The notes below the pieces were generated by a model. The model worked only from the letters and a program-made list of their open reading frames with translations. It had not been told where the DNA came from and did not search any database. From NCBI GenBank assembly GCA_015231915.1, contig JADGAR010000006.1:32259-96258 (forward strand): 64,000 nt of DNA, written 5' to 3'. Each line of letters opens with the position of its first letter. Position 1 is the stretch's first letter. The position numbers and the translations under genes are program-made. Source of the stretch: Magnetococcales bacterium (GTDB lineage: Bacteria > Pseudomonadota > Magnetococcia > Magnetococcales > Magnetaquicoccaceae). This document shows, one piece after another, positions 47,716 to 56,248 of the stretch.

Positions 47716-48819
47716 ATGTTCTCGCTCGGCGCACATCACAAACCCACGGTCGGACTCGACATCGGCACCACCTCGATCAAGGCGGTGGAACTGCGCCGTT
47801 CCGGCTCCGGATGGAATCTGCACCGCATCGGTGTCAAACCTCTCCCCCCGAAAAGCGTGGTCGGAGGGAAAATCAAGGACAAGGCAACCGTCACGCAAGC
47901 CATCCGCGACCTGTGGAGCGAGGCCCGCTTCAGCGGAAAGCGCGCCGCCATTTCGGTGGGCGGAGCGTCGGTCATCATCAAAAAAATCCAGCTCCCCACC
48001 ATGACGGAACTGGACCTGGAGGACCAGATCTCCACAGAGGCGGAAGAACACATCCCCTTCGACATCGATGAGGTCTATCTGGACTTCCAGATCCTCTCCC
48101 ATGGGGCGGAAAGCATGGATGTGCTCCTGAGCGCCTGCAAAAAAGAGGTGGTGGACAACCGCCTGGAGGCCCCCCGCGAGGCGGGACTCGATCCGGTGCT
48201 GTGCGACCTGGACATCTTCTGCGTGGCCAACGCGGTGGAGACTTTATGCCTTTCCGGCAAGAAAACGCAACCGATCAAGAAACCCGCCAAGGGAGAAAAG
48301 CTGGAACCCTCCCCGGCCACCATGCTGGTCAACGCCGGCCACACCCACCTCAATCTGGCCGTCACGGTCAACGGCTGGCCGGATTTCACCCGCGATCACA
48401 CCTTCGGCGGCGACAAAATGATCCAGGAGATCATCCAGGCACACGACCTCTCCGCAGAGGAGGCAGAACACATGCTGATCCACGGTCGGGACGCGCGGGA
48501 CCGCCCCTGGCCCGCCGCCTCCCGTGAGGTCGTGGTGCATGCCTTCCTGGAACAACTGAGCAATCTCGTCAAGCAGTCCCTGGATTTTTTCAACGCCGGC
48601 CATCCGGCCCAGAAAGTGGGCGAGCTTTACCTGAGCGGCGGCTGCGCCATGCTCCCGGAGGCAATCCCCTTTCTGAACCGCATGCTGAACCTCCCCGTCC
48701 GCACCGCCAACCCCTTTGCCCGGATGACCGGTCATGCCGGACTCAGGGCACTGGGACCGGAACGGGCGCCGGAATTTCTGGTGGCGGCAGGACTGGCCCT
48801 GCGGGGAGACGCGCCATGA
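47716..48819 (+). CDS. pilM: Type IV pilus assembly protein PilM
   Basis: A 367-residue actin/FtsA-like cytosolic ATPase that binds the N-terminus of PilN and couples the pilus motors to the inner-membrane platform. It starts HKPTVGLDIGTTSIKAVELRRSG (phosphate 1 loop), has the typical LPTMTELDLEDQISTEAEEHIPFDIDEVYLDF segment compressed in the family, the phosphate 2 region MLVNAGHTHLNLAV and GELYLSGGCAMLPE near the adenosine motif. A weak promoter candidate, TTCCCC (47645) - 17 bp - TAAAAT (47668-47673), lies upstream. It heads pilMNOPQ-aroB, with a 4-bp overlap into pilN. Confidence 0.95.
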   Translation: MFSLGAHHKPTVGLDIGTTSIKAVELRRSGSGWNLHRIGVKPLPPKSVVGGKIKDKATVTQAIRDLWSEARFSGKRAAISVGGASVIIKKIQLPTMTELDLEDQISTEAEEHIPFDIDEVYLDFQILSHGAESMDVLLSACKKEVVDNRLEAPREAGLDPVLCDLDIFCVANAVETLCLSGKKTQPIKKPAKGEKLEPSPATMLVNAGHTHLNLAVTVNGWPDFTRDHTFGGDKMIQEIIQAHDLSAEEAEHMLIHGRDARDRPWPAASREVVVHAFLEQLSNLVKQSLDFFNAGHPAQKVGELYLSGGCAMLPEAIPFLNRMLNLPVRTANPFARMTGHAGLRALGPERAPEFLVAAGLALRGDAP

Positions 48820-49397
48820 TGCTCAAAATCAATCTGCTCCCCTACCGTCCGGCCCGGCGCGTCGCCAAGGTCAACCAACTGTTCCTGATGTGGGGAGTCG
48901 TTGGCCTGCTGGGCATCGTCGCCGCATTTTTGACGCATGCGGCCATCGAGGAGCACATCGCCGGGCTGCGCTCACGACAGGGCAACCTGGAGACCCAACT
49001 GAAAAAAATCGACGAGGAGTTGGGAGAAATCAGCCGCATCCGGGAGATGAAGGCCCTCATCAAGCAGCGCCTCGACCTGATCGCCAAATTGAGCGGCGCA
49101 CGTGATCTCTCCCTGCGGGTGCTGGACGCCCTCAGCCTGACCCTGCCGGAAAAGGCGTGGCTCACCAAGGTCACCACCAAACAGGATACCCTGGAGTTGA
49201 CCGGCAAGGCTTCTTCCAATGCCCTGGTCGCCGATTTCATGCGCGCCCTGGAGGCATCGCCCCACATCTCCAAGGTCGATCTCACCCGGGTGGCCCGCCC
49301 GGCCAAGGAGGAACTCGACGTGAAGGAATTCACCATCACCGCGCACATCGACCCCCCCGAGGCGAAGGAACCCAAAGCCGAAGAGGGCAAGAAATAA
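48816..49397 (+). CDS. pilN: Type IV pilus assembly protein PilN
   Basis: A 193-residue single-pass inner-membrane protein. The N-terminus MMLKINLLPYRPAR is the typical PilM-binding INLLPYR motif, followed by a TM helix (about 20-45), a periplasmic coiled coil (LRSRQGNLETQLKKIDEEL) and a ferredoxin-like domain (LSLTLPEKAWLTKV, MRALEASPHISKVDL). PilN pairs with PilO to form the alignment complex between inner-membrane and secretin parts. It overlaps pilM by ATGA at 48816-48819 and precedes pilO by 2 bp. Confidence 0.94.
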   Translation: MMLKINLLPYRPARRVAKVNQLFLMWGVVGLLGIVAAFLTHAAIEEHIAGLRSRQGNLETQLKKIDEELGEISRIREMKALIKQRLDLIAKLSGARDLSLRVLDALSLTLPEKAWLTKVTTKQDTLELTGKASSNALVADFMRALEASPHISKVDLTRVARPAKEELDVKEFTITAHIDPPEAKEPKAEEGKK

Positions 49398-49399
49398 CC

Positions 49400-50041
49400 A
49401 TGGAACTCGGCTTTGACCCCGGCATCCTGTTGCGCTTTTCGCCCCTCAAAAAGATCGGCATCGGCATTGTTGTGCTCCTGATGATCGCCGCCTGCTATTG
49501 GCATTTCCTCTTCAAGGACCAGCAGAAGGTCATGGATGGTTTGCAAGACAAAATCACCAAACTGGAAGAAGAGATCCAATTCAAGAAGTCCCAGTTGAAA
49601 AAATTGCCGGTCCTGCGCCAGGAACTGGAAGAATTGAAGCTGCTGGAAGCGGAAGCGGCGCGCAAACTCCCCTCCCGGAAGGAGATCCCCACCCTGCTCA
49701 CGGACATCTCCAACGCGGGCCACGAACAGGGCCTGACCTTCCTGCTGTTCGCCCCCAAGCCGGAAATGCCCGCCGATATCCATGCCGAGGTGCCGGTGGA
49801 TCTGCAATTTCTGGGCAGCTATCTGGAAACGGCCCATTTCCTGCAGACCGTGGCCAGGATGCCGCGTATCGTCACGATTACCGATCTGTTGATCGCTCCG
49901 GGAAAGAACGACACCCTGCAAACCCAGGCCAAGGCCGTGACCTACCGGTTCCTGGATGCCGAGGAACTGGAAGCCCAGGCCCGCAAGGCCAGCGAGGCCA
50001 AGGCCAAGAAAAGCGAAGGGCAAGCCAAGAAGGGGAAATGA
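49400..50041 (+). CDS. pilO: Type IV pilus assembly protein PilO
   Basis: A 213-residue single-pass inner-membrane protein partnering PilN. A TM helix (about 17-37) is followed by a long coiled coil (DGLQDKITKLEEEIQFKKSQ) and a ferredoxin-like domain with RKEIPTLLTDISNAGHEQGL, VDLQFLGSYLETAHFLQTVA and MPRIVTITDLLI, all standard for PilO. The C-terminus is a Lys/Ala-rich tail. ATG 49400 was chosen, 2 bp after the pilN stop. pilP starts immediately after its stop. Confidence 0.94.
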   Translation: MELGFDPGILLRFSPLKKIGIGIVVLLMIAACYWHFLFKDQQKVMDGLQDKITKLEEEIQFKKSQLKKLPVLRQELEELKLLEAEAARKLPSRKEIPTLLTDISNAGHEQGLTFLLFAPKPEMPADIHAEVPVDLQFLGSYLETAHFLQTVARMPRIVTITDLLIAPGKNDTLQTQAKAVTYRFLDAEELEAQARKASEAKAKKSEGQAKKGK

Positions 50042-50494
50042 ATGAAGCCGCTTCCCGTCATCGTGCTGGTCATGGGCATCCCTCTGGCGGCCACAGCCGG
50101 AGATCCGCCCCCCCCCGAGGAGGCGCACTATCGCTTTGCCGGAACCCGGGACCCGTTCCAACCCCCGGCTTCCCTGGAAAGACGCATCGCCACCGGGGAA
50201 AAGGAAGCCCCCAAGGTCAAGGAACGGCCCAAGGAACCCCTGGAGGCGTTCCAACTGGACAGCCTCAAGCTGGTCGCCATCCTCTTTGCCACCGACCACA
50301 AGGAGGCTGCGGCCATGGTGCAGGACCCCTCCGGCAAGGGCCATGTCATTCGTGTGCAAAACTACATCGGCATGCGGGAAGGACAGGTCATGGAGATTGG
50401 AAACGGAATCGTGATCATCCGGGAACCCCAGCAAGCCAAGGCCGGGGACTACAAAACCATCACTTTGCGTCTGCATGAGGAAAAGGCCAAATGA
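50042..50494 (+). CDS. pilP: Type IV pilus assembly protein PilP
   Basis: A 150-residue exported protein with a signal peptide (LPVIVLVMGIPLAATAG); no clear lipobox, though PilP is often a lipoprotein. The RDPFQPP motif near 36 and the C-terminal beta domain (QLDSLKLVAILFATDHKEAA, GKGHVIRVQNYIGMREGQV) are typical. PilP links PilN/PilO to the N-domain of the secretin PilQ. It starts directly after the pilO stop and overlaps pilQ by 4 bp. Confidence 0.92.
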   Translation: MKPLPVIVLVMGIPLAATAGDPPPPEEAHYRFAGTRDPFQPPASLERRIATGEKEAPKVKERPKEPLEAFQLDSLKLVAILFATDHKEAAAMVQDPSGKGHVIRVQNYIGMREGQVMEIGNGIVIIREPQQAKAGDYKTITLRLHEEKAK

Positions 50495-52938
50495 TCCTCC
50501 GCCGATCCCTTGCCCTGCCATTGTTGCTGCTGTTCCTGGTGCTGCTGCCCGGCTGTCCGGGCGCGCCGTCCCCGGAAACCGGCGCCAATCCCACCGCCAC
50601 CCGGATCACCGAACTGGCCACCCGGGAAGAGGCGCGTGGCACCACCGTGGTGCTGAAGGCCGATGGCCCCCTGCCCTACAAGGTCTTCACGAAAAACGAT
50701 CCGCCCCGCATCCTGCTGAGTTTTCCGGGCATCCGCATCGACAACGCGATCCAACCGCGAGTCGTCAATCTCGCCACCATCGTGGGGCTTTTCCCACTGG
50801 AAAACGATGCCCGGCAGGGAGAACTGGAACTGACCCTGCCCCAACCCCTGGAATACACCCTCCAGGAGAATCCCAACGGACTCGAATTGACGGTGCTGGC
50901 GGCCCAGCCGGCCAAAACCACCGGCAGGCCCACCATCCGGGAGGCGCGCGTCAACCGCGTCACGGATGGCAGCGAAATCCGCTTCATCGGCAACGGCACC
51001 CTTCCCGATCCGATGGTCCTGCGCTCCAGCGATCCGCCGCGCATGGTGCTCGATCTGCCGGAGGTGACCGGTCCTGCAGAGGGCCGTCCCCTGGCGGGCA
51101 CCTCCCCTGAGGTCACCGGAGGTCAACTGGTGGCCGCGCCGGGCAAGACGCGGCTGATCGTGGACCTGGCGGATCCGGGCATCGCGTACCGGATCAACCG
51201 GGAAAGGGAGTCCCTGGTCATCCATCTCACCCATCGCCCGGATGTGGCCGGCACAGCCGCCATCGAGGATGTCCATTTCTCCCGGGCAAACGACGACGCC
51301 CTGACCCGCATCCGGCTGGACCGGGAAGGATCCGCCTCCAGCGGCATGCGCCAGGGCAACGACCTGATCGTGACCCTCAAGAAGACCTCGGCTGCCCCCC
51401 AGTGGATCCGCCGCATGGACGTGCGGGATTTTGGCGCGCCCATCGATTTCGTGGATCTGGCGCCCGACGGGGAAAACCTGCGGGCCACCCTGCGTCTGAA
51501 CGCCCAGGCCGGCCAGCACACCATCGTCCAGAAGGATCGGGAGATCCTCATCCGGGTCAAGCCCGCCGTCGCGCGCGGAGAGACGACGGATCAGGAGATC
51601 TTTCCCTATTCGGGCCAGAAGGTCTCGCTGGATGTCAAGGACATCGACATCCAGAACGCCCTGCGCTTCATGGCGGAAATCGCCAAAATCAACATCATCC
51701 TCTCCGACGCCGTGACCGGCACCCTGACCATGCACATCTCGGACGTGCCCTGGGATCAGGCCCTCGACCTGATGCTGGAGGCCAAGGGACTCGGCAAGAT
51801 CCGGCAGGGTAACGTCCTCAGGATCGCGCCACGGGCGGATCTCCAGAAGTCCACCGAGGCGCGCATCGCCGAGCAGAACAGCCACAAACAACTGGAACCG
51901 GTGGTCACGGAAATGATCCCGGTCAGTTTCTCGCAGAGCGACAAAATCAAGGCCCTGCTGTTGGAGGGGGATCAGGCCAAGGGGACCCGGCTGCTCTCCA
52001 GCCAGGGAACCGTCTCCCTGGACGAACGCACCAACACCCTGATCGTCAAGGACGTGGCCAGCAATCTGGCGCAAATTCGCGACATGGTGAAAAAACTCGA
52101 TCAACCCACCCCGCAGGTCCTCATCGAGGCCCGCATCGTCGAGGTGGAACGCCGGGAGAGCGAAAGCCTGGGCATCAACTGGGGCTTTGCCTTCAAGGCC
52201 AACAACAGTCTCGGCATCGCGGGCAACGCTCGCGACGCCTATTACTCGCAACGCTTCCAGACGGGCACCATTACCGCGTCAACCGATGCGGCCTACAATA
52301 CCGCCGCAGTCCCCGTGGAAAATCAATTCTTCAACCGGCCCCGCATGGCACTGCCCAGCAGTGTCTCCATGATGCCCCCCGGCGTGCAGCCCAATCTGGG
52401 GATCCATCTGGGATCCATCAATCCGCTCCTGGACCTGGACATCGAACTGGGCGCCCTGGAATCCGCCAACAAGCTGCGCAACATCGCCAGCCCGCGCCTG
52501 ATGACCGTCAACAACCAGGAGGCCAAGATCACCCAGGGGATCACCCGGCAATTCCTGAGTGGCATCAATCAACAGACCGCCCTGCCGATCTATACCGCAG
52601 TCAAGGCCAATCTGGAACTGACCGTGAAACCCCAGGTCACACCGAGCAATCACATCACCCTGAAGCTGACCGCCAAGAAGGACTCCTTCGGCGAGGCCGA
52701 GGGGGGGTTGCCCCCGGTGAGCACCAAGATGATCGAAACCCAGGCCCTGGTCCAGAACGGCGAAACCATCGTCCTGGGCGGGATCTACGAAAACACCGAC
52801 GCCAGTCTTCAGCACGGCATTCCCGGTCTCTCGCGACTGCCGCTGCTGGGTTGGCTCTTCAAGGACAAGACGACGAGTTCCGTGCAGACCGAACTGCTCA
52901 TTTTTCTCACACCGCGCATCATCGAACAAAAGCCATGA
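50491..52938 (+). CDS. pilQ: Type IV pilus secretin PilQ
   Basis: An 815-residue outer-membrane secretin through which the pilus passes. The order is an N-terminal signal with a lipobox-like LLPGC near 21, two AMIN domains (peptidoglycan binding; about 35-140 and 150-260 with GTLPDPMVLRSSDPPRMVLDLPE), an N0/STN domain (VSLDVKDIDIQNALRFMAEI), N1 (LDERTNTLIVKDVASNLAQI) and the secretin core (VLIEARIVEVERRESESLGI, ending LPLLGWLFKDKTTSSVQTELLIFLTPRI). The lipobox is unusual: PilQ normally has a signal-peptidase-I leader and a separate pilotin. aroB follows with a 4-bp overlap. Confidence 0.95.
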   Translation: MILRRSLALPLLLLFLVLLPGCPGAPSPETGANPTATRITELATREEARGTTVVLKADGPLPYKVFTKNDPPRILLSFPGIRIDNAIQPRVVNLATIVGLFPLENDARQGELELTLPQPLEYTLQENPNGLELTVLAAQPAKTTGRPTIREARVNRVTDGSEIRFIGNGTLPDPMVLRSSDPPRMVLDLPEVTGPAEGRPLAGTSPEVTGGQLVAAPGKTRLIVDLADPGIAYRINRERESLVIHLTHRPDVAGTAAIEDVHFSRANDDALTRIRLDREGSASSGMRQGNDLIVTLKKTSAAPQWIRRMDVRDFGAPIDFVDLAPDGENLRATLRLNAQAGQHTIVQKDREILIRVKPAVARGETTDQEIFPYSGQKVSLDVKDIDIQNALRFMAEIAKINIILSDAVTGTLTMHISDVPWDQALDLMLEAKGLGKIRQGNVLRIAPRADLQKSTEARIAEQNSHKQLEPVVTEMIPVSFSQSDKIKALLLEGDQAKGTRLLSSQGTVSLDERTNTLIVKDVASNLAQIRDMVKKLDQPTPQVLIEARIVEVERRESESLGINWGFAFKANNSLGIAGNARDAYYSQRFQTGTITASTDAAYNTAAVPVENQFFNRPRMALPSSVSMMPPGVQPNLGIHLGSINPLLDLDIELGALESANKLRNIASPRLMTVNNQEAKITQGITRQFLSGINQQTALPIYTAVKANLELTVKPQVTPSNHITLKLTAKKDSFGEAEGGLPPVSTKMIETQALVQNGETIVLGGIYENTDASLQHGIPGLSRLPLLGWLFKDKTTSSVQTELLIFLTPRIIEQKP

Positions 52939-54032
52939 GTCAAGAAACCATTCTGGAACTGGATCTCGGCCCCCGTTCCTATGCGCTGCACATCGGCTCC
53001 GGCCTGCTGGCCGGCCTGGGGGAGCGGCTGCGCCCCAAGGTGAAGGGCGGGCGAGTGGCGGTGATCACCAACGAGACGGTGGCGCCCCTCTATCTGGAGC
53101 CGGTGACGTGCGCCCTGCGCGACAGCGGATTCGCCGTGCTGCCGGTCATCCTGCCGGACGGGGAGAGCCACAAGCACTGGGGCACGCTGCAGACCATCTT
53201 CGATCACCTCATCGAGGGCCGGTTCGAGCGGAGCGATGCCCTGCTGGCCCTGGGAGGCGGGGTGATCGGAGACATGACCGGTTTTGCGGCGGCCAGTTAT
53301 CTGCGCGGGGTTGCGTTCGCCCAGGTTCCCACCACGCTTTTGGCCCAGGTGGATGCCTCGGTGGGGGGCAAGACGGGCATCAACCACCGCCTGGGGAAAA
53401 ACCTCATTGGCGCCTTTCATCAGCCGTGTCTGGTCCTGATGGACGTGGAGACCCTGCGCACCCTGCCCGAGCGGGAACGGCTGGCGGGCATGGCGGAGGT
53501 GATCAAGTACGGCATCATCCGGGACGCGGGGCTGTTTTCGTTGCTGGAGGAACGACTGGAGGCGATTCTGGCGTTGGAGACGGCGACGCTCACGCGGGTG
53601 CTGCGCACCTGTTGCGCGATCAAGGCCGAGATCGTGGCGGCGGATGAGCGGGAACACGGGACGCGTGCCCTGCTCAATCTCGGTCACACCTTCGGTCATG
53701 CCATCGAGGCGCTGACCGGGTATGATGCCTGGCTGCACGGCGAGGCCGTGGCAGCCGGGATGGCGGTGGCCACCCGTCTGGCGGAATCCTTGGGGCTGTG
53801 CGATCCTGCGGACGCGACGCGCATTCGGAATCTGCTGACGCGCGCCGGTCTGCCGGTGACGATTCCGGCCCGTCCGGTGGCGGAGTATCTGGAGGCGATG
53901 TCCCACGACAAGAAGGTGGCGAGCGGCAAGATCCGCTATGTATTGCCGGAAGGGATCGGGAAGGCGTCGGTGCAAGGAGAGATCCCCGCCGCCGCAGTGG
54001 AGGCGGCATTGGCGGCGGCGATCTCTTGTTGA
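52935..54032 (+). CDS. aroB: 3-dehydroquinate synthase AroB
   Basis: AroB converts DAHP to 3-dehydroquinate in the shikimate pathway. The 365-residue enzyme has LPDGESHKHW, LALGGGVIGDMTGFAAASYL, PTTLLAQVDASVGGKTGIN, NLIGAFHQP, the metal ligands in NLGHTFGHAIEA and GEAVAAGMA, and MSHDKKVASGKIRYVL, all conserved. It overlaps pilQ by ATGA at 52935-52938. In many proteobacteria aroK lies between pilQ and aroB; here aroK is missing, so it must be elsewhere. The stop is 7 bp from the convergent CheX-like gene. Confidence 0.97.
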   Translation: MSQETILELDLGPRSYALHIGSGLLAGLGERLRPKVKGGRVAVITNETVAPLYLEPVTCALRDSGFAVLPVILPDGESHKHWGTLQTIFDHLIEGRFERSDALLALGGGVIGDMTGFAAASYLRGVAFAQVPTTLLAQVDASVGGKTGINHRLGKNLIGAFHQPCLVLMDVETLRTLPERERLAGMAEVIKYGIIRDAGLFSLLEERLEAILALETATLTRVLRTCCAIKAEIVAADEREHGTRALLNLGHTFGHAIEALTGYDAWLHGEAVAAGMAVATRLAESLGLCDPADATRIRNLLTRAGLPVTIPARPVAEYLEAMSHDKKVASGKIRYVLPEGIGKASVQGEIPAAAVEAALAAAISC

Positions 54033-54039
54033 ACAGGTA

Positions 54040-54534
54040 TCATGCTTTGCCGCGTTTCGGGTCGATATAGTAGAAAAACTCGACGAAAAACGGGCCGGCA
54101 TCGCACTTGAAGTACTGTTTCACGGAGTCGAAGTTGCTTTTGTATTGCATCTTGTAGTCCGTGCCGGTGATCAGGGTGGGTGGGGTGAGATTGATGTTGC
54201 CGAAGCGGTTGCCCAGGCGGGTCTGGAGGCCGCCGGCGATCATGTTGCCCAGTTCGCCGAAGCCATCTCCTGCTTCGCCGATGATTTGCTCGTAAACTTC
54301 GCCAGAAAAGGCGGACGCCATTTCCATGGCGGAATGGAGGGGAGCGGAGAGGTGGACACCGCCATGAATGCCGCCCGAGAAGTTGATGATCACCGTGACC
54401 TCGGCGCTCGGCGGGCGATAAATATCCTCATCTTTCTTGAAGACAGAGGGTCCGGTTTCGATCTCCATGACCAGATAGGCCGAAAAGACCTCTTGGACCG
54501 CATCCTTCATGAGGGTGACAAATTCCTGTTTCAT
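54040..54534 (-). CDS. CheX-like chemotaxis phosphatase
   Basis: A 164-residue protein of the CheC/CheX/FliY phosphatase family. The core helix IIGEAGDGFGELGNMIAGGLQ (about 86-105) gives the E-x2-N phosphatase motif (E..GN), preceded by FSGGIHGGVHLSAP. CheX dephosphorylates CheY-P. It lacks the flagellar-switch segment of FliY. The gene is alone on the minus strand, convergent to aroB and divergent from the MNT gene across a 133-bp region with no visible feature. With the chemoreceptor at 17930 it is the second chemotaxis gene of the window. Confidence 0.85.
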   Translation of the reverse strand: MKQEFVTLMKDAVQEVFSAYLVMEIETGPSVFKKDEDIYRPPSAEVTVIINFSGGIHGGVHLSAPLHSAMEMASAFSGEVYEQIIGEAGDGFGELGNMIAGGLQTRLGNRFGNINLTPPTLITGTDYKMQYKSNFDSVKQYFKCDAGPFFVEFFYYIDPKRGKA

Positions 54535-54667
54535 GATTCACCGCACTCCATAAGATGGGCGCCAATGGCCCAGTTGCCTTGATTCCGGATCGAGATTATG
54601 CAAAATCGAGTCCAATAACAACAGACACCTATCAGCCAATCCATAAACGCCATGTTACCATTTCAAA

Positions 54668-55039
54668 ATGGATGACGAAACCCCTCTTGATCCCTGTCGT
54701 GAGGGATTGCCTTCGGAAGAATGGCCCACGTACCGTTTTCTGGGACGACTGCAAGCCTTGCCCTGGGTGGAGGCGATTTATCTTTTCGGATCCAGGGCCG
54801 CGCGGACCCATCGTGCCCGTTCCGACATCGATCTGGCCATTTTTTGTCCTGCTGCCAGCGCGCAGGAGTGGCGGCAAATCCTGGAGATCGTGGAGGAGGC
54901 GGATACGTTGCTTGGCATCGACTGCGTGCGTCTGGACGCGGAACCGCCACAAAGCCTGCTGCGCTCTCGCGCGACGGTCGGGAGGACGATCTCGTTTTGG
55001 ATGCCACCATTCAGCGTTTTGAATTCTGCATGGAACTGA
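54668..55039 (+). CDS. MNT-type nucleotidyltransferase with altered C-terminus
   Basis: A 123-residue frame whose first 95 residues are an MNT nucleotidyltransferase: YLFGSRAARTHRARSDIDLAIF (near 38-59) with the GS motif and DID Asp pair, and LLGIDCVRLD with the third Asp. After about residue 97 the sequence stops looking like MNT: the usual RILEEGxxLY ending is absent, and the frame runs into RTISFWMPPFS, out of register with the HEPN-coding DNA that overlaps it. The protein could still fold but probably cannot pair normally. See the HEPN remnant in the +1 frame. Confidence 0.65.
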   Translation: MDDETPLDPCREGLPSEEWPTYRFLGRLQALPWVEAIYLFGSRAARTHRARSDIDLAIFCPAASAQEWRQILEIVEEADTLLGIDCVRLDAEPPQSLLRSRATVGRTISFWMPPFSVLNSAWN

Positions 55040-55302
55040 CATGGAAATGCCTGAAGCGCGGGTTGGCGGCGGAAGGCATCCAGACACAAACCCCAAGGGA
55101 GGCCCTGCGCAATGCCTGTGCGGCAGGCTGGATCGATGACGAACGGCTATGGCTCGGCATGCTGCAAGACCGCAACCTGACATCTCACACCTATCGGGAG
55201 AGCCTGGCGCGCCAGATTCACGCCCGCATTCCGGCCTGTCATGCCGCGATGAGCCAACTGCACGCCCTGTTGCACGCGCGGATCCAAGTGAACGCGCAGT
55301 GA
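54961..55302 (+). pseudogene. HEPN (HI0074-like) remnant fused out of frame to the MNT gene
   Basis: In a different frame from the MNT gene, the DNA encodes DLVLDATIQRFEFCMELTWK, the HI0074-family core, then LRNACAAGWIDDERLW, the catalytic RNLTSH (R-x4-H) and a normal C-terminal helix pair. The first helix of about 30 residues found in intact family members is missing, and there is no good start codon before the core; the first ATG in frame, 55030, begins inside it. A single deletion plus frameshift between the two genes explains both the odd MNT end and the headless HEPN. Programmed frameshifting to a fusion protein is the alternative. Confidence 0.6.
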
Positions 55303-55341
55303 TCTCCCCTTGTCCCGGAGACGAAGCCCGCCTATGATGAC

Positions 55342-56247
55342 ATGGATTGCGATTTTCCTGTTGACATCCAACTCCCGATTAATAAAAAACGCAACACCAT
55401 GCCTCCTGAAACCCCATGCGCCAGCGCCGGGACGACCCCTGATCGCAAGGCTTCCCCTCACGACATCATCCCGCTGGTGACGGTGACGAGGTTCGCTGCG
55501 TTGGCCACCATCTTGCGAGGGGAAAAACGCTGGGGAAAATATGCCATTGAGATGGGGAAGGCACATCAGGTAGAATCAGAATGCGCCCGGCAAGAAGTCG
55601 ACATGCCCCTCTGCCGTTATTATTATGCTGGTCTGGCCCACGAGGAGTTTGGCGACATAGCATTCTCCTATCATCCGGATCACGAAGAAAGCTGTCAAGG
55701 ATGGGCCAACCCCTTCGACACAGGGGGAGTGGTATTGGGGGAGATACACCCCTTTCACAAGACGGCTTGGCCCCCCGCACAAGGCGACAGAAGCCGGGAG
55801 GCTTGCAAATTCATCGAGGCAACCATGATCGACAGGAACTCCTGGCGACAAGAATTCGGAATATTCCTGAATCGCTGTTACGGGGGAGATGTGCAGCCTT
55901 ATCTGAACGGCGCCCCCCCGCACAGGCCATGCGCCCACGAGAGATCGTTGCCTCACCAGTATCCGGACCAGGATGCGCGGAATACGGACAGGCGGGCCTG
56001 GACATGGGAGATCCGCCTGGAATGTCACCCACCAGTGGAGAAAGGGCTGCTTCATTGGAGTTGTCGATCAAACGACCAGAGCATGATCGTACAGCAATTC
56101 ACAGATATTCAAGGTAAGGCAGCAACCTTTCCGGAAGAACGCATCAACGCTCTCATCGAGGTGGTTGAATCGTGGGTGGCGCCGGCCATCGATGAATCTC
56201 CCTGCAAAGCGCTGCAGAACAAGCTCAGTCAATGGATGCAAACCTGA
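55342..56247 (+). CDS. Unknown protein, first gene of the KGGVGR cassette
   Basis: A 301-residue soluble protein that I do not recognise. It has no signal peptide or TM segment. A Cys- and Trp-containing middle (CRYYYAGLAHEEFGDIAF, CHPPVEKGLLHWSCR) and a C-terminal helix (FPEERINALIEVVESWVA) stand out. The start is uncertain: ATG 55342 and ATG 55399 both lack a good ribosome-binding site. The next gene begins 1 bp after its stop, so they form one transcript with the KGGVGR/TPR gene. It may be a sensor or effector of a conflict module; this is inference from position only. Confidence 0.6.
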   Translation: MDCDFPVDIQLPINKKRNTMPPETPCASAGTTPDRKASPHDIIPLVTVTRFAALATILRGEKRWGKYAIEMGKAHQVESECARQEVDMPLCRYYYAGLAHEEFGDIAFSYHPDHEESCQGWANPFDTGGVVLGEIHPFHKTAWPPAQGDRSREACKFIEATMIDRNSWRQEFGIFLNRCYGGDVQPYLNGAPPHRPCAHERSLPHQYPDQDARNTDRRAWTWEIRLECHPPVEKGLLHWSCRSNDQSMIVQQFTDIQGKAATFPEERINALIEVVESWVAPAIDESPCKALQNKLSQWMQT

Positions 56248-56248
56248 C

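Noticed and set aside
45236..48004. A 922-codon plus-strand frame opposite the penicillin-binding protein gene and running into pilM
   Set aside because: Shadow frame overlapping two genes that carry full family motifs.
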